NCBI GenBank assembly: GCA_028583605.1
Contig: CM053335.1
Coordinates: 18,735,847-18,799,846 of the forward strand
DNA from: Dastarcus helophoroides
Lineage: Eukaryota > Arthropoda > Insecta > Coleoptera > Bothrideridae
Length of the DNA stretch: 64,000 nt
Reading direction: 5' to 3'
The notes under the pieces were generated by a model, which was not told the origin of the DNA, searched no databases, and worked only from the letters and a program-made list of their open reading frames with translations. The translations under genes and the position numbers were made by a program. Below, piece after piece: positions 11,301 through 26,300 of the stretch; position 1 is the stretch's first letter, and every line of letters starts with the position of its first letter.

Positions 11301-14300
11301 ATACTGGAAATGTTCGTATTATGTTCTAAGACTATTTACGTGTACATCAAAGGATTTAAAGTTATTAGTAATCGCAAAAAATTCTTTAAATGCCGCCGAA
11401 TCCAATGACTCATACAGTAGGTGTTTATTGTGGTTTTCTTTAAAAGCGAAATATTTGGTAAATAAATAAATGCAAGCACCCTTAAGACAGTTAATTAAAA
11501 TTTTCATGATATACATTTTATATAAATACATTTTTTGTTTAACAAAAGGTGTCGAAATCCTATAACGCTTAACAATAAATATGTAATGGAATGTTACCGG
11601 GTGCTCCTCTAGCTATCTAAACCTCCACGTGGTAGATTTAAATTCCAAATTTTGAAAATCATGGTATCAATATAAATGTAACGAACGTACGCAAAAGGTG
11701 GACTCTTTCATGGAATGTGCCAGGGTGTTGTTATCGCGAAGTGATTTATGTGCAAATATACATCTCCTGACCACACCGTCTAATCGAGAGCTTATAAATA
11801 AACGCACATCCCTATTGTGATTATTTCAGTACGTATTCGGTAATCGATTCATGTTATTCGTTGTTGTTACGTTCCGTTTTTTGATCTAAATAAAGTGATT
11901 AAATTCATGAAATATTTATAATTGAAGAACACTAACCATAACAATCTGGTTTACAAAAACACGAAACTATCTATTTATACGAATATACATCCTTTTTTAA
12001 CAAACACTATTACGATAAAACCTCCAAATGCCCGACATATTTGCATGTAAATAGTACGAGTGATACCTTCAGGTAGGATTTATGGTTAAATTTAACCCTC
12101 TCATTATCAATTTATCTTGGCCCGACCTGAAAACATCCTTTATCGTGTATGACTTCCAAGCTTATGCCGATATTTCATCAGAATACACTTAATTTAAGTT
12201 CCTTCTAACCGAAACCTCTAACAGCTTAAACGGGAAGGCACTGTCATCAATAATCCAACACCGGAGCCGATCCTTCGAGAAAGGTATCGCTTTCGTAATC
12301 TAGAGCGGCTTTAATGATAGAATTGCGTATTTCTGGTTTATAGGGATTTAATTTAGTAGGTGTCACTTTAGAAATATCTTCTCATGGTTATTCTGAGATA
12401 TACAATTTTGGTAATATTTTAGCCTCGCTGCTTGTTCGAAAATATTAAGAATGCTTTTTTTTTGTAGGAGACCCTTTTATCTTAGAAAATAATTTTTTTT
12501 TTTAATAATTTCCGTGATGATCTATGGGCTTTTGCATACATTTGAAGAATCAACTTTAAATAACTTTTCTCATTGCGAGTTTTCGAGTTTTTTAAAAAGT
12601 TTAAACCACTCGCAAAGGGTAACCCCATTACGCCTTCAAAGCACTACGAGTAGGATGTGGAAACAAGGATGAACCGCCTTTTTAAACAAGGACAGGTTTT
12701 AATTTTTGGGGAAAATTCCTTTCGGTAACGATTTCCATAGCTTGGAAGTTCTATAAAAAAAAAGAGTCTCTGTAGACAGAAGTCCTCACTGCGTCGAGCT
12801 GGACCGTACAGGAATTTGCTGTCTCCGACTGTCTTGTATGCCTCAAGAATCTTGCCATTGGGAGAATCAATTCTATTAGTTCCTGCGAGTTACGAAAACA
12901 TGTATTTTGACCGCACCAACCGAGGAGTCAAAAATCTTGCACCACGAAATTTATTCCTGAATGGGATAAAAAAAATGTACTAGATAAGGTTGGAGACGGA
13001 GCCACAATATCGAGATTAAAGTTGAAATTTCTCTGAAGATGACAACTTGGCTATTGAAACGCATTAGAGCAAGTGTTAATGTGTTTTTTAAATTTTTTTG
13101 GTTTCAGGAGACAATATTTGTATATATATTTTCCAAATTGTATGAAAATAAATTGGGAATTAAATTAAAAGCTTTGTATAAAAAGTGTAGGTATCGGGTT
13201 TGATGTATTTTGTTAATAATCTTGGTTTATTTTAGTACACGCTTCTAGTACAATGCAACATATTAATTTGTCTTTTATTTTTACGGAAGAAACAAGCTGG
13301 GTTAACGTAAAGTTTTACGACAAAAATTAAATGGACACAATTAAACTCGTTTGCATGTTGATGAGCGCAACTCATCTTTAAAGTTATAAACAAAACTAAT
13401 AAACATGGAGTTCTTTTTAAAACGTAGTTAATTGTACAAGATGAACGGTTTAATTGAATAAACTTGTAAATATCACTGCTGAAGCTTTTAATTATATAAT
13501 TTATTTCAATAAATCTTGAATTCGCTTCCCGTTTCTCATTTCCCGGGGTTATTTGAGTTGCGACTTATTTATCGTCTTCAACGACGACGTTTACTTTAAC
13601 GAAATACTATCGGAATGGCGAATAAAACAAAAAATGAGACAGAGAGTTTAACTGGAATAATAAAATTGGGCCAAATTGTTTTGCCCAAAATCCCTCAGAC
13701 AGATCGATCTTTGTTTAAAGTTTGCCAAATTTTAGGGTAATTTTTGTATGTTTCTCTCACAAATAGTTATTACTATGATTATCAAAAGAAAAAATGAGGA
13801 AACAATTAAAAATATATGAAATTTTTGAAAGCAAATTTTAATGTAAAAGAGATGTATCGTTTATATTGTACAGTTGAAATTTTGTAAAAAGTAGTTTTAT
13901 TAATAATCAAAATCTAGCAAAAACCCTACGATAAGTCGTACTTATGTCCAATCTCTCTAGTATCCAACTAAAACATTGTAGGTATATATGTTGATATAAT
14001 GTATCCTTGACTAAGCTTGGCTTAATATTGCTCTATAAACCTTACTTTAACATGTATACGAAATATGAATTTTGGATATTAATGCGAGAGAAAGCTTCTC
14101 ATGAAAGCACCGCTCTAAGCCCTTTGGATTGATTATATTATTGGCTGTAAATTTAGTCTATCAAATTCATGCCTATCATGGCGTAGAATATAATGGCTGT
14201 GGCAGAAATAACCTTAATTAAATTGCGATTCATGTCCTAAAGTGCATCAAATTTGATTGTAATTGACGAAAATAACCTACAATTACATTTATCAAAAGTA

Positions 14301-17300
14301 CAAAATTTACACATACAACAGACTGATAAGATGTACATGTACAGTCGCTGTCCTTCCAAATATAAAAACTAAAATTGTATCATGTAATAACGAAACGTTT
14401 TTTCTCTTCATTTCATAGAAATTAAATTATTTTTTGCTATTTGTTCATAAAATTTATATAATCAATAATACCGAAATTATTTGATAGCATTAAGTTGACG
14501 CGTCAACAAAATTTTAATTGTCACTCCTCTAGAACGGTCATCACACAAGAACAATTATAACTCCCGATATTTGATTGTACAAAATGTATTGTCACGGACA
14601 TAGAAGCTGCATCAATTGCTCACTAACTTAGCTGTCAATTTTTTTAATGCAAATACCAGATAATCCTTTATGGTGTTCAAGAGGAAACAAAGTTACCACA
14701 ATTTGCTCCGAAATTATTAAACAATAAAAATAATTCGCTATTATAATGCGCTTGATAGACAAGCAGAAAATGATTTAAGACTTTTTTTTAATCGAACTAC
14801 AAAAAGTACAAAAAAATTTACATTTGACTTCTGTCCTAAGCAAATGGTTCACACTCTCTTACAATAAAGGTGTATTCCCTAACATCTGGAAATCTGCTAG
14901 GGTGCAGCCTGTCCCTAAAAAGGAAAAAAACGAATCTGACTAACAACTCTCACCCTATATCTTTGTTACTCGTTATACCTAAAGTGATGGAAAAGGTTAT
15001 CGATATCGAGATTCTGAAATATCTGGAGGAAAATAGAATCATCTCAGACAGGTGATACGATTATTGACATCAGCGCTCCACTGGCGATCTACTGGCATAT
15101 GTTACTCATATCTGTTACTCAGTTATGGAAAAATATGGTGAGGCTAGGATGGTGGCACTGGATATCTCAGAGGTCTTCGACAGAGTCTGGAACCGATCTT
15201 TTCTCGCCAAAATAACATCTTATGGCCTTCCACCTGGACTTTGTCATTTGATATCCAATTTTTTCGCTTACAGATCTTTTCAAGTCGTCGTCGATCGCAT
15301 TTCGTCCGAGATATTTGCGATTAATGCGAGGTGCCTCAGGGGCCTGTCCTGTGTCCCACTCTGTTTCTGTTATATTGTACATAAAGGATCTCTTAGCTTC
15401 AACTTTCAACCCTATATTCAGCTACGCATATGATAGTAGCCTAGTGTCATCTTTTTTCTTCGACAAACCATTATCTATCGCTGCTTCAAATCGGCTAAGG
15501 GAACCGCGGATACAGACGATTAATCGGGATCTCGAAATCATTCTGGAATGGGGTAAGAAAAATTTGGTCGACTTCAGTGCTTCAAAAACTCAGGCTGTGG
15601 TTTTCTCTAAGAAAACATCAAGAAATAATGGAACAAACATACTAATGGACGGTAAAATCCTTCCGACGGGATCTAATCTATCTGTCCTAGGAGTGAATGT
15701 GAGCACCAATGTCTCTTGGGACGATCATGTGCGCGCCATTGCCAAATCCGACTCTCAGAAGCTCGGCTTTCTTTTTAGAGCTAAAAAGTACTTCATATCT
15801 CATCAGCTACTCACACTATACAAAGCTCAAGTTAGGTCAACACTAGAATACTGTTCTCATGTTTGGAGTCCAACCCCAAAACACACTTTAGGTCTCTTGG
15901 ATTAAATTCAAAGAACAGCGATTCGCTTAATTGATGACGAGAGTTTGACCGATTCTCTCGAAACACTAGAGCACAGGCGTATGGTTGGTGACTTGTCTCT
16001 TTCTACAACTACTATCATGGAAGATGCTCGCAGGAACTAATAGGATGGATCCCCCCAAGGGCAAGATTTTTAAGACATACAAGACAGTCGGAGATAGCAA
16101 ATTCCTGTGCGGTCCAGCTTGACACAGTGAGGACTTCTGTCTACGGAGACTTTTTTTTTCTGTAGAACTTTTAAGCTATGGAAGTCATTACCAAAAAGGA
16201 ATTTTCCCCAAAAATTACGACCTATCCTTGTTTAAAAAGGCGGTACATCGCTATCTATCCTTGTTTCCGCATCCTACTCGCAGTGCTTTGAAGGCATAAT
16301 GGGGTTACCCTTTGCGAGTGGAAAAAAATTTTAAAAAATAAAAAGACTTTTCCTTTACTTCTTATTGAAACTTAAACAAGCCACTAAGTTATTTTCTCAT
16401 ATTTATTGTTATTTGAATAAACTAATTGGAAACTTCAAGAAATTCATCCATCTTTTTAGCTATTCTACTACATTTCCTGAAAATGTAATAATTTATTTGT
16501 AATAGAATCATGAAATTTAAACAGTAAAACACAACAACAATACGGAATCAGGTATGAATCTGAAACGGGAAAATTGAAGAAAATCGTTCCATTCTCTTAT
16601 CAGTTATACGTTAACCCTCGCAGTTTCGCTCTCCTTTTTTAATTTAAAGATTACCTCCGTCGCGAATGTCTGAAATGGGTTTGCACCCTAGAAGCGTCTG
16701 CAGGTCTTGAAACGTACGATTTTAAACGACTCGTCCGCAAAGATTTTTCCGCTTGAAGTATCGTCGAAACGGGTTTTGAAATTATAACATCTCCCTAAGG
16801 CGGTAAAATGAAAACACAACAAGCGATCTAGTATATGTTTCTCAGCTTGACTTCCGAGTTTTTTCACCGATGCGCTGGCGAGAGATGCTTCGTCGATCTC
16901 TGTTGTTTTAGGATTAAATCTTTGTTTCTTTTTCTTGGCTTATCTTTTCTATCAACTATCATGGATGGATCATTTCTTTTAACTTTGTGCGAGTGCATTT
17001 AGCAACAAACGACAATTAAAACGTTAAACTACCAGTAAGATATTTGTAAACATCACATTCTATTAGAAAATAGAAAATTCAAGACAAAAAAAAAGCGAAA
17101 CAAGAGTAACCAGATATAATTTTATTTCGATTGACTTCATCACATGTTGTACTGTTCGATTAAAAATAAAAAAACATTGATTTTATTAAAATTTCTAAAC
17201 CTAGAGCACTGAACTACATATTGTGGCTTATGATCAAAACCTAGGTAACCTCTAAAATCAGTTCAGGTATAAGTTAAAAACAATTATGCAACATAATATA

Positions 17301-20300
17301 TGTAAATGTTCAGAAATTACCTACGTAGAGAGATTGCGTCCCCTAGCGAGAATGTTTTGCATAAAAAGCTTCTTCGAGGCACATGATTCCGTCCCATGAC
17401 ACTACGATATTCATGCAAATTTATCATTTTCAGCATATTTCCAACTGTATCTTGCTAGTGACGGCGAACATTCTAGGATTAACATCCTATCTCGTCGAAG
17501 ATAAACAACAGAGAAGAGCTTTCCTCGAGACCAGACAGTCGCTTGAAGTCAAACTCGTTATCGAGGAGCAAAGTGCGGAACAGGTAAGACATAATCACTG
17601 TTTATGATTTGCTTGTGTAAAGTTGCAAGATATGTGAAATTCTGCTAAATACGTCAGCGTTTAAAAAAAATTGGGCAGTTATGGGAACCTCCAACAGAAG
17701 TGAAAACTTAAAAAAATTGCCAGTTTTCAACTTATATATTATAGGCGTAGGGATAGGTTATTAAGCGAGTTATACTTTTAATTCAACAAGAGGGTATGGC
17801 CAGTGGTTAGGGCGACTACTTCTTTCGTGGTATATGTATAGGTAGCGAGTTCAAACACCGCTGACGATCGCGTCTTTTTTTAATTCTGTTAGGCGTCTTA
17901 CGCATAGCTGTATAATACTGCTAACATTAGTGCATGTTGGTAATGAGATGTGATAGTGACGCGAATTAGCGTGATGTTAACCCCAAACCGTAACTTTTCC
18001 CCTATCAAATGAGGCTCAACGCGCCTATAGAAGTTTACACTTCAAAAATTGAAACAAATACAATAAAAAAAAGTGGTCGAACAGTTACCAAACTTTATTT
18101 CTTATATGTACGTGTATCAATTGTTGCCTTGTTTTCTCCAAGGTGCGAGACTTTTAAATTAAATAAACTCAAAATTTTCTAAACAAGTTCAGTTTGGAGG
18201 TTGCATAATTTAGGAAAGTTCGATATATCAGTTGAATTATTGATAAACTGTTTCAGGATCAAATGAAATTTTTCATCTTCGACGATCTTACCTGGCTTTG
18301 TTTTGATGCTTTAATAAAGTTATTACTTTGGAAGTTTCCTACTTCTGTCTCCCAAGCATATGTAGCTAAAACCATTGTTCCAAAAATACACGTCGATTTA
18401 ATTTCCTAATATAAACCTTTTGACCTTTTGTAAAAAATTATTGAGTAAAAAGAGTTTCCCTAAAAAGAATAAAACCAGCTAACTTTAATATTATTTTGAT
18501 TCATATTTGGAAATTCAAAATGAAGCAGCAAATTCTTTCAAGTTTATTTTTACGCGTTACTGGTTTGGCAATGGCACATGTCCATTTTAACATACCAACT
18601 TAAAAAATTCAAGTATTTAAACATTCAAGCTATTCAAATTGTAAACGATTTAACTTTGTTGTGATATTCCCATTCCTCGGTTTCTTTTATTTCAGGAACG
18701 ATTGCTCCTCTCGGTGCTGCCGGAACACGTTGCCGTACAAATGCGTCAAGATCTAGACCAAGCGGACAGCCAATTTAAGAAAATTTATATGAGCAGGCAC
18801 GAAAACGTGAGGTAAAAATTTACGTCTTGTTTTATATCGTTCAAAGCAGCACTATATTTTGTGCTGTGATGTTGATTCCAAAATCGTTTTAAAGACGACC
18901 GAATTATTCGTTCGAACCATTGGAGTTTTCGAAAGCAAAAGCATTCTTTGCTGAAATCGTCTCATTTTGGGTAAACCCGATGCCTTCGGAGGGAAACGCT
19001 TCATTTAATAAGTCAAAAGAAAATTGAGTATTTTGCTCATTGCTGGATGCAAATCAAATTAAAATTTGATTGAGGAAAGTCTGATTTAAGAAATTCGTTT
19101 ATCGCTGTTAATTTGGTTGAAAGCGAGTTAGCACCGCGAAGTTATAAGGAAAGATAATGTCGTTTTATTTTTATATTTATCTTAAAAAAAACTAGGACTT
19201 GGAGATTTGTGGTTAACACTCCTCTTCTGGTTAGATTTTCTAATTAAGTTTCTGAAATTAATTAGATTTATTGCAATTTTTATTTAGAAGAAACTACAAC
19301 TGATAGAAAATTATTGAAAAAAAAATATTGCTTCGCGGCTTCGTGTAGTTTGTTTGATTGTGGATTTTAACCCTGTTTATGTATATCATAAAAAAATTGA
19401 TTATCTTGGGGCAAACGAGCTTTTGTTCTGGAACATAAAGAAATTAAAAAAGTTAACATTTCGAGTCAACATTTCAAAATATTTCTAAAATATTGTTGCG
19501 CGTTATCGGTTCGAATGATTAATTCTTGGTGAATTGTAACCACTTTATTTCAAAACTTGAACTCAGAACACTACAGTTGCAATTCGCTAACACTGTTTAA
19601 TTAACTAACTTATTCATTGACTTCTAACTAACTACCTGACTGACCAACTTGTGGGAAAGGCGACCGCCTTATATGTATAGGTCCCGCTTCGGGTTCTAGA
19701 AGGAGCAAGCAGATAAGACTTATCGTTTGCCGAAATGTCTGGAACGCCTATCTGCCGTTTGATTCATTATCGCGGCCGCTTCCCCTTATCCAATTTTCTA
19801 TAAAATTCCTAAACAAATTTTATAATTACATTTTGTTACAATATCAACCAGAAAGATTACAAAAATTACTTTGTGAGGTGACTTTAAGCACGTTTGACTG
19901 TTTCATTGCAAAATATTTAATTAATATTTTTAAAATAAGCCACAATTTGAAGTTTAGAATCGAATTTTTATGAAAAAATAATAAACATTAATAACGCGAA
20001 TTTCGGCTTTCGGCAACGACACTTTGGAAAAAAATCGTCGGTGGCGACTCATTCAAATTATACGAAGGATGTACAAAGAAGAAAATGCACAAATTTCTTT
20101 TAGTCCTCTAGCTTACACTTCATTGCTGTGACTGGCAAAAATAAGGTTGTGAATTTTGTTTCAGCATTTTATACGCCGACATAGTCGGATTCACCGCCAT
20201 CTCCTCTACTTATTCGGCACAGGAACTGGTCAAGATGCTGAACGAATTGTTCGCCAGATTCGATAAACTCGCGGAGGTAAGACCTCGGCTCATCCCTTTA

Positions 20301-23300
20301 GTTCGGTCAAGAAATCGTATTTAAATGTAATATCTACGCTATTATTCGATGCGGATGATTCGATCTGTTCGATGAAAAGGATTTTTAAATTGAAATGAAA
20401 TGTGAAGTAAAATCGATGTGGGTGTTCTACATGCGTGGTGGTTTGAGAATTTATTTGGAGACATAACTTTTCCAATCATTTTAACTCGTTGAGTATAAAA
20501 ACTGGTTTGAATAATAGGACGAATAAGTGATTGGAAAAAAGTAATCCTTGTTTAGTTTTGTATCTACAACTGCTTAACTTGCATAGTCAAATTTGTTCTT
20601 TGTTTCAGAAATATCATCAACTACGGATAAAAATTTTGGGAGATTGTTATTATTGCATCAGTGGAGCTCCCAGGGAAAGACCCGATCATGCTGTACTTTC
20701 CGTTCACATGGGTTTATCTATGGTAAAAGCCATAAAGTAAGTCCTAAAACATAAAAGTAGTATTAATTTTAATTTAACAAGATCGATGTTGAATTATATT
20801 TAGAGACAGTGTTGAAAAGTTTACATGGCTCATCTGGCTTACAATAAGAACACAAACAGACTCATCTGTAGGACCAGTGAGATTGAGTGAGAAAAATATA
20901 TAAAGGTAACAGCTAAATTGTATCGTTTTATAATTTAAATGAGTAGTAAATAGCTTCATCTTTCTTAGTCGACAAACATCGCGTCTACAGAAATAAAATA
21001 TTTTAAGTTTGGACGATTTGTTTTTTTCTGCGAAAATCAGAAACTAGTGTGTAATCACCAATAGTGCAAAGAAGTGGATGCAAGTCTTAATAACTAGCTG
21101 TCATTAAGGAAATATTTCAATATGATCATTACAAACGCCTTGTCATTTGTGAATCTATGTATGAGAGAAAAAGCTGACCATGCGTTGTTTACCAATTAAT
21201 CATATTTTTTTATCTATCGGCGTTATAACTATCAAATAGTTCCGCATTATTCTAGGTTTACAATAAATATACTATTCGTACGTTCCTGTACATAACACAG
21301 CATTCTGTGTGGATTCGCACTCCTAAACTTAATGCATAGTTTTGGTTGTTCGAACGTTGAACATTGTTTTTAGTGTAAGGGGTTTTGATTTCCTATTTTA
21401 TCTTTCCTTATTATTTTACTATTCACGTTCGCTCATTTTTTAGAATTCTCATTTCATTTTTTGCTAAACCGGTCGCCTGAACGTAATTATTTTTGTATTT
21501 ATTTTCATTGTATGGAAATAATTATTGTATGACTAACTAACTCTCATTAGTGCGGCAATATTCACATCAAAGCTACGAAAAGATACTTATCTACACATGT
21601 GATTGGGCGTAGTTCTGTCGTGATAAACCTCTCTGTCGAGCTATGACATCCTAAAACAATGTCAATAACAACCATATCTATCTTTACGATATGGTTCTTT
21701 ACGTTTTAACCAGAAGATCTATGTAAATTTTCCAACAGTATAAGATTTATGTGTAATGACATTACGAGGAATTCTCATTACTCCCTTTCAAATCTCCTCC
21801 AGGAATATATAAATAATATAACAGTAGTTAATGTGATACAAGCAGGTAAATTTTGAATCAAATTGTCGAAACAGAGCGAAATCTAGATCTGTCCTCATTA
21901 AATTAATTTATTTCATAATAACAGCATCAATGATAACTTTGATGAAATTGTTTTCAATTCTGTGCTTCAGAATTAGCAGCAACCATGTGATGTGCACTGA
22001 TTGCAAACTACAACTTCTGTAATTGATTTTATCTACCCGGCTAACTTCTATCGGGTACCAGCAAAGCAATCACCAAGTTTGCTTTCAGAAACTGTAGTGG
22101 TTTAATATTTTGATATGTACATAAAGTCAATTAGCTAGCTCGATTTAGTAATTAAGTAAACAACAAACACTTATTTATTGAAAGATTTTGTTGTTATAGC
22201 TAAAGTTAAACTATCGTGAAAGAAAACTTTATTTTTTTTTTTTTCACTATTCACTATTTTGTTTTTTACCTATTAGTAAAAGTATATGATGGGCATGCCA
22301 AGCCATTTTTTTTAGCACAAATATTGATACGAATATTAGGAATATTTGAAAATAAATGCTTTTGTTATTCATTTTTTTTATATAAAAAGATTAGCATATT
22401 TAGCATTCACTGTTGAAATGCACAGCGATTCTACAATTAAACAATTAAAAAAATAATCAAACTAAAAGGCAGTTTGAATAATGCACAGTATACACACATT
22501 GAACTTCCCAGCTGAGTTTTCACAATTAAACCTTAAAATTGTCAACATACGATGACGCAAATGGTTCCGTGTCTGATTCTTGCGTGGTAGGTTCTGAATT
22601 CAATTTCTGGTATCAATTATGCATTTTTATTTCTATTACACGTCTTAATCATACACTGTTAACATTATCGCATGTTCGTAACGCAACATTAGCATCTCAG
22701 TGACGCGAAATTATAAGACCTTTCCTTACCAAAAATAGCAAATTAATTTTTTTTTTACTTCAAATACCTATTTATGTATTATGTGAAATTATAACTAAGA
22801 ACTTATTTAATAAAATGTTAAAACAGTAACTGAGAATGTGTGAACTGAATTGAACTATAATTAATTAATCTTCACGTGTTTTAAAATTAGAGTGAAATCA
22901 ACTCACAGGTAGATCAATGTCAGTCGAAAATTCGAATTTACATCGTTGCAAATCAATTCTATATTTCATTTTATACAATCACGCAAATTGCGGGTTGTTT
23001 GGGGGCGAGAATAAATTGTGTTTGATATTTTATTCGCTTGATAAGCCGCAACGATTTATTCGAATAACTGAAAACAATTTAGCGAAGTAACAGTTCGTTA
23101 TCCTAAAATCGATCAAGGTGGGAAGGTAATTTGAATGTAATTTCGGTATGAGCTCTACGTTATATGGATTATATTTGTGATGATGAATTGTTTACAATCG
23201 GCTTAACAACCTTATTATTGAGGTGAAAACTTCTTTAGGCGCGTTGAACGACTTTTCATGGGGGGGGGGAATTTATGGCTTGGCGTTACCATCACACTAA

Positions 23301-26300
23301 TTCGCGTTACCAACATTCTCTAATGTTAACAGCATTATGTAGCTATGAGTAGGACGCGTAATGAAATAAAAATTCGGGTGATCGGTAGCGGGGTTCGAAC
23401 TCCGAGCAACCACCCTATTTGAAACGATAAGGATAACTCGCTATCCCTAAGTCTACAAAATATAAGTTAAATTGTGGAATATGTGGATGCTCTAACTGTT
23501 TAAATTGTGTTTTAATTTGCTTATTATCATTCCTATTCTCTCCGTAAGCGCAAATGGCCTTATAAGAAAAGAAAAAACGTTGGCATATTTCGGACAGGCC
23601 GGCAGTAGGGATGCAACATCGTTCAAATAAGCATCGATGTTTGAACATTGATATTTTTTTAACGAAACATCGATGTCTCAAACATCGGTTTTTGGTAACG
23701 ATGCATGGATGCTTTTGCATGTTTTTTAATACTTATTATGGGTTTAAGAAGTCAAAACTACGAAGTGTAGAAAGGACATCAATTTAAAAAGAATTTTATT
23801 TAGAAATTTAGAGTTTAACGTTAAAATTTGGATTTTTTTCTCAAAATTCCGAGATTAAAATTGAACTTTCGACTTTAATCCCAAAATTTCGACTTTTTTC
23901 TAGAAAACTCAACTTCTTTCTCAAAAATTCGAAATTCTTCAATAAGTTTTGGAAGTTTAAAACATAAAGGAATCTTTAAATTGTTGAAACATTTAAAAAA
24001 GAAATAAAATTAAAATTTAAAGAAATTAAAGCTCAAAATTTTGAAATCTTTATAAAAATTTAAATTTTCCAAAAAAATGTAAAACTTTTTCCAAAAAAAG
24101 GTCGAAATTTTGAAAAAAGCTCGAACTTTTTAAAAAAGTCAGACTGAAAATTTCGACTTTTTTCCAGATGTTTTGAATTAAAATATAAAATTAAAAATTC
24201 GAAAAAAGTTAATTTGTTTGCTTTAAAAGAACCGAAAATTTGAAGTTTAAATTAGAAATTTTGTTAAAAATAAGAAATTTCTTTTTCCCTGAAAATTAAA
24301 ATAACAAATACTAAAAAAATAATAAATAATTGTGAATTTAAAATCGAAAGTTTAACAAATTCAGTTAATGTTCTCGAGTTTTATATTAAATACTCGAAAA
24401 ACTTTTCTAAATATTTTCATATTTTTTTCAAAATTTGGGCCTTTTTATAGGTTCCGAAATTAAATTACCTAAACTATGAATTGCATTGTATGCCTGCGGT
24501 ATATTGTGTGGTCGTTTGCCCCATCAATTTTGATGGAGCTACTTCTGTCGCGATGCTATACATCGATTTTTTAAGCATCGTTTATAAACTGAGCGATGTA
24601 TCGATATTTTTTATGCTTTACCGTCGATGTTAAAACATCGATGTTTATAAGCGATACATCGATGTTTTTAAAACATCGAACTATCGTTTGCATCCCTAGC
24701 CGGTATGCGTCAATTCGAAATGCGGCGTGCGAGATTAATGCGGACAAAGGCATAGTAAAGTTCATATATGTAATACTTCTATATGGCGTGTTTTGTCCCT
24801 TTGATTGTGTCAAAAAGACGGGATGGATATATATGTTTATCTTTTTTGAGGACAGAATATATTAACCAATCCCAAGTTTTATTTCAAATATCCCTCTTCT
24901 GCTCAGTTGTCATTGTTGTCATCCTATATTAGTGTTCCCGCCCATCTTGTCAATTGTTCCTGCTATAAAGAGGTTAATTAAATGTTACCCCGATTTTTGC
25001 AATTAATGTGTAATAAATATTTTCATGATATTGAACACTTGTCAAAAAATAACTGGTAAATATATTTTTCATAGGAAAACAGGGAAACTAACTGGATAGC
25101 CTTTATTCTACTTATGATATGTTTAGTTTGGTTTAGTGTACGTGTTCACGATATTTTGTAGTTTTTTTTTCTATTTTGCTCTGTGTTAAATTTAGTAGTT
25201 AACAGTTTGTATTGCTATTTTAATTATGCCACAACGTTGCTATTTGTGTTCCTTGAACAAATCATCCGAAAAATCATGAAGATTTCTAACGCATGCGCAG
25301 AATGCTTGTCCTCGAAAGAGTACGACATATACTTTCATCTCACCTTTTTGACAATTCATTTTACAGTGGCGATTATACACAACACGCCATATAGAAGTAT
25401 TACATATATGAGTAAAGTTACGCACATAATTTCGGATGCCTTTTTTTAAAAGTTTAATCCACTCGCAAAGGGCAACCCCATTATGCTTACTGAGCACCGC
25501 GAGTGGAATGCAAATACAAGGATAGATGGCGATAAACCGCCTTTCTTAAACAAGGATAGGTTGTAATTTTTCGGAAAAATTCCGTTCAGTAACAAATTCC
25601 ATAGCTTGGAAGTTCTATAGAAAAAAGCGTTTCTATAGACAGAAGTCCTCACTATGTCAAACTGAACCGCAAGGGAATTTGCGTTTCTACGCGTCTCCTT
25701 GCTTATTCTTGGTTTTGTTTACAGTTTTGATCTGTCAATTTTGGAGGTTATTTGACTTATGGAATTGATTTTCTTTGATATTGGAATCTCCTACAGATGA
25801 AAATTACAAGGAAAAGATGAGCATCTCTATATTATATAGCAGTAGCTGTTTATTTATACAGAAATAGACAGAGGTAAAATTTCGTTAGTTGACGAAACCT
25901 TAATTATAGATAAGGCGTTGAATTCTAATGAATTAGGAACTTCAAGAAGACAATTGTGGGGCCACTGTGAAGATTTTTAAGAATGAACGAAAAATGTTCT
26001 GAACATTTACCTACAATTAGTTTAATTGAGGCCAGAAAGAGGATCCTAAAGTTACATGAAGTTTCAGAGGATGATCAATTAATAACGGTTTGAAGACTAA
26101 CTCAGAATTTTTCAGATAGTCTGTCAATATATAGCAAACTCGCTTCGGAATAATTTTTCATTTATGCTATAAAATGTTCCGTATGCTCCGCATAAACTCG
26201 ATTTCAAGCGAAATTTACATTTGCTGAACGTCAAGAAACCAATTTGCCATAAAGCATTACATCGGGAATATAACGTACATATAATATATGCTTACGCTGA

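Noticed and set aside
17798..17870. Functional tRNA gene
   Set aside because: A and B boxes are present but no cloverleaf forms, and the same head with the same non-tRNA body recurs, which marks a SINE.
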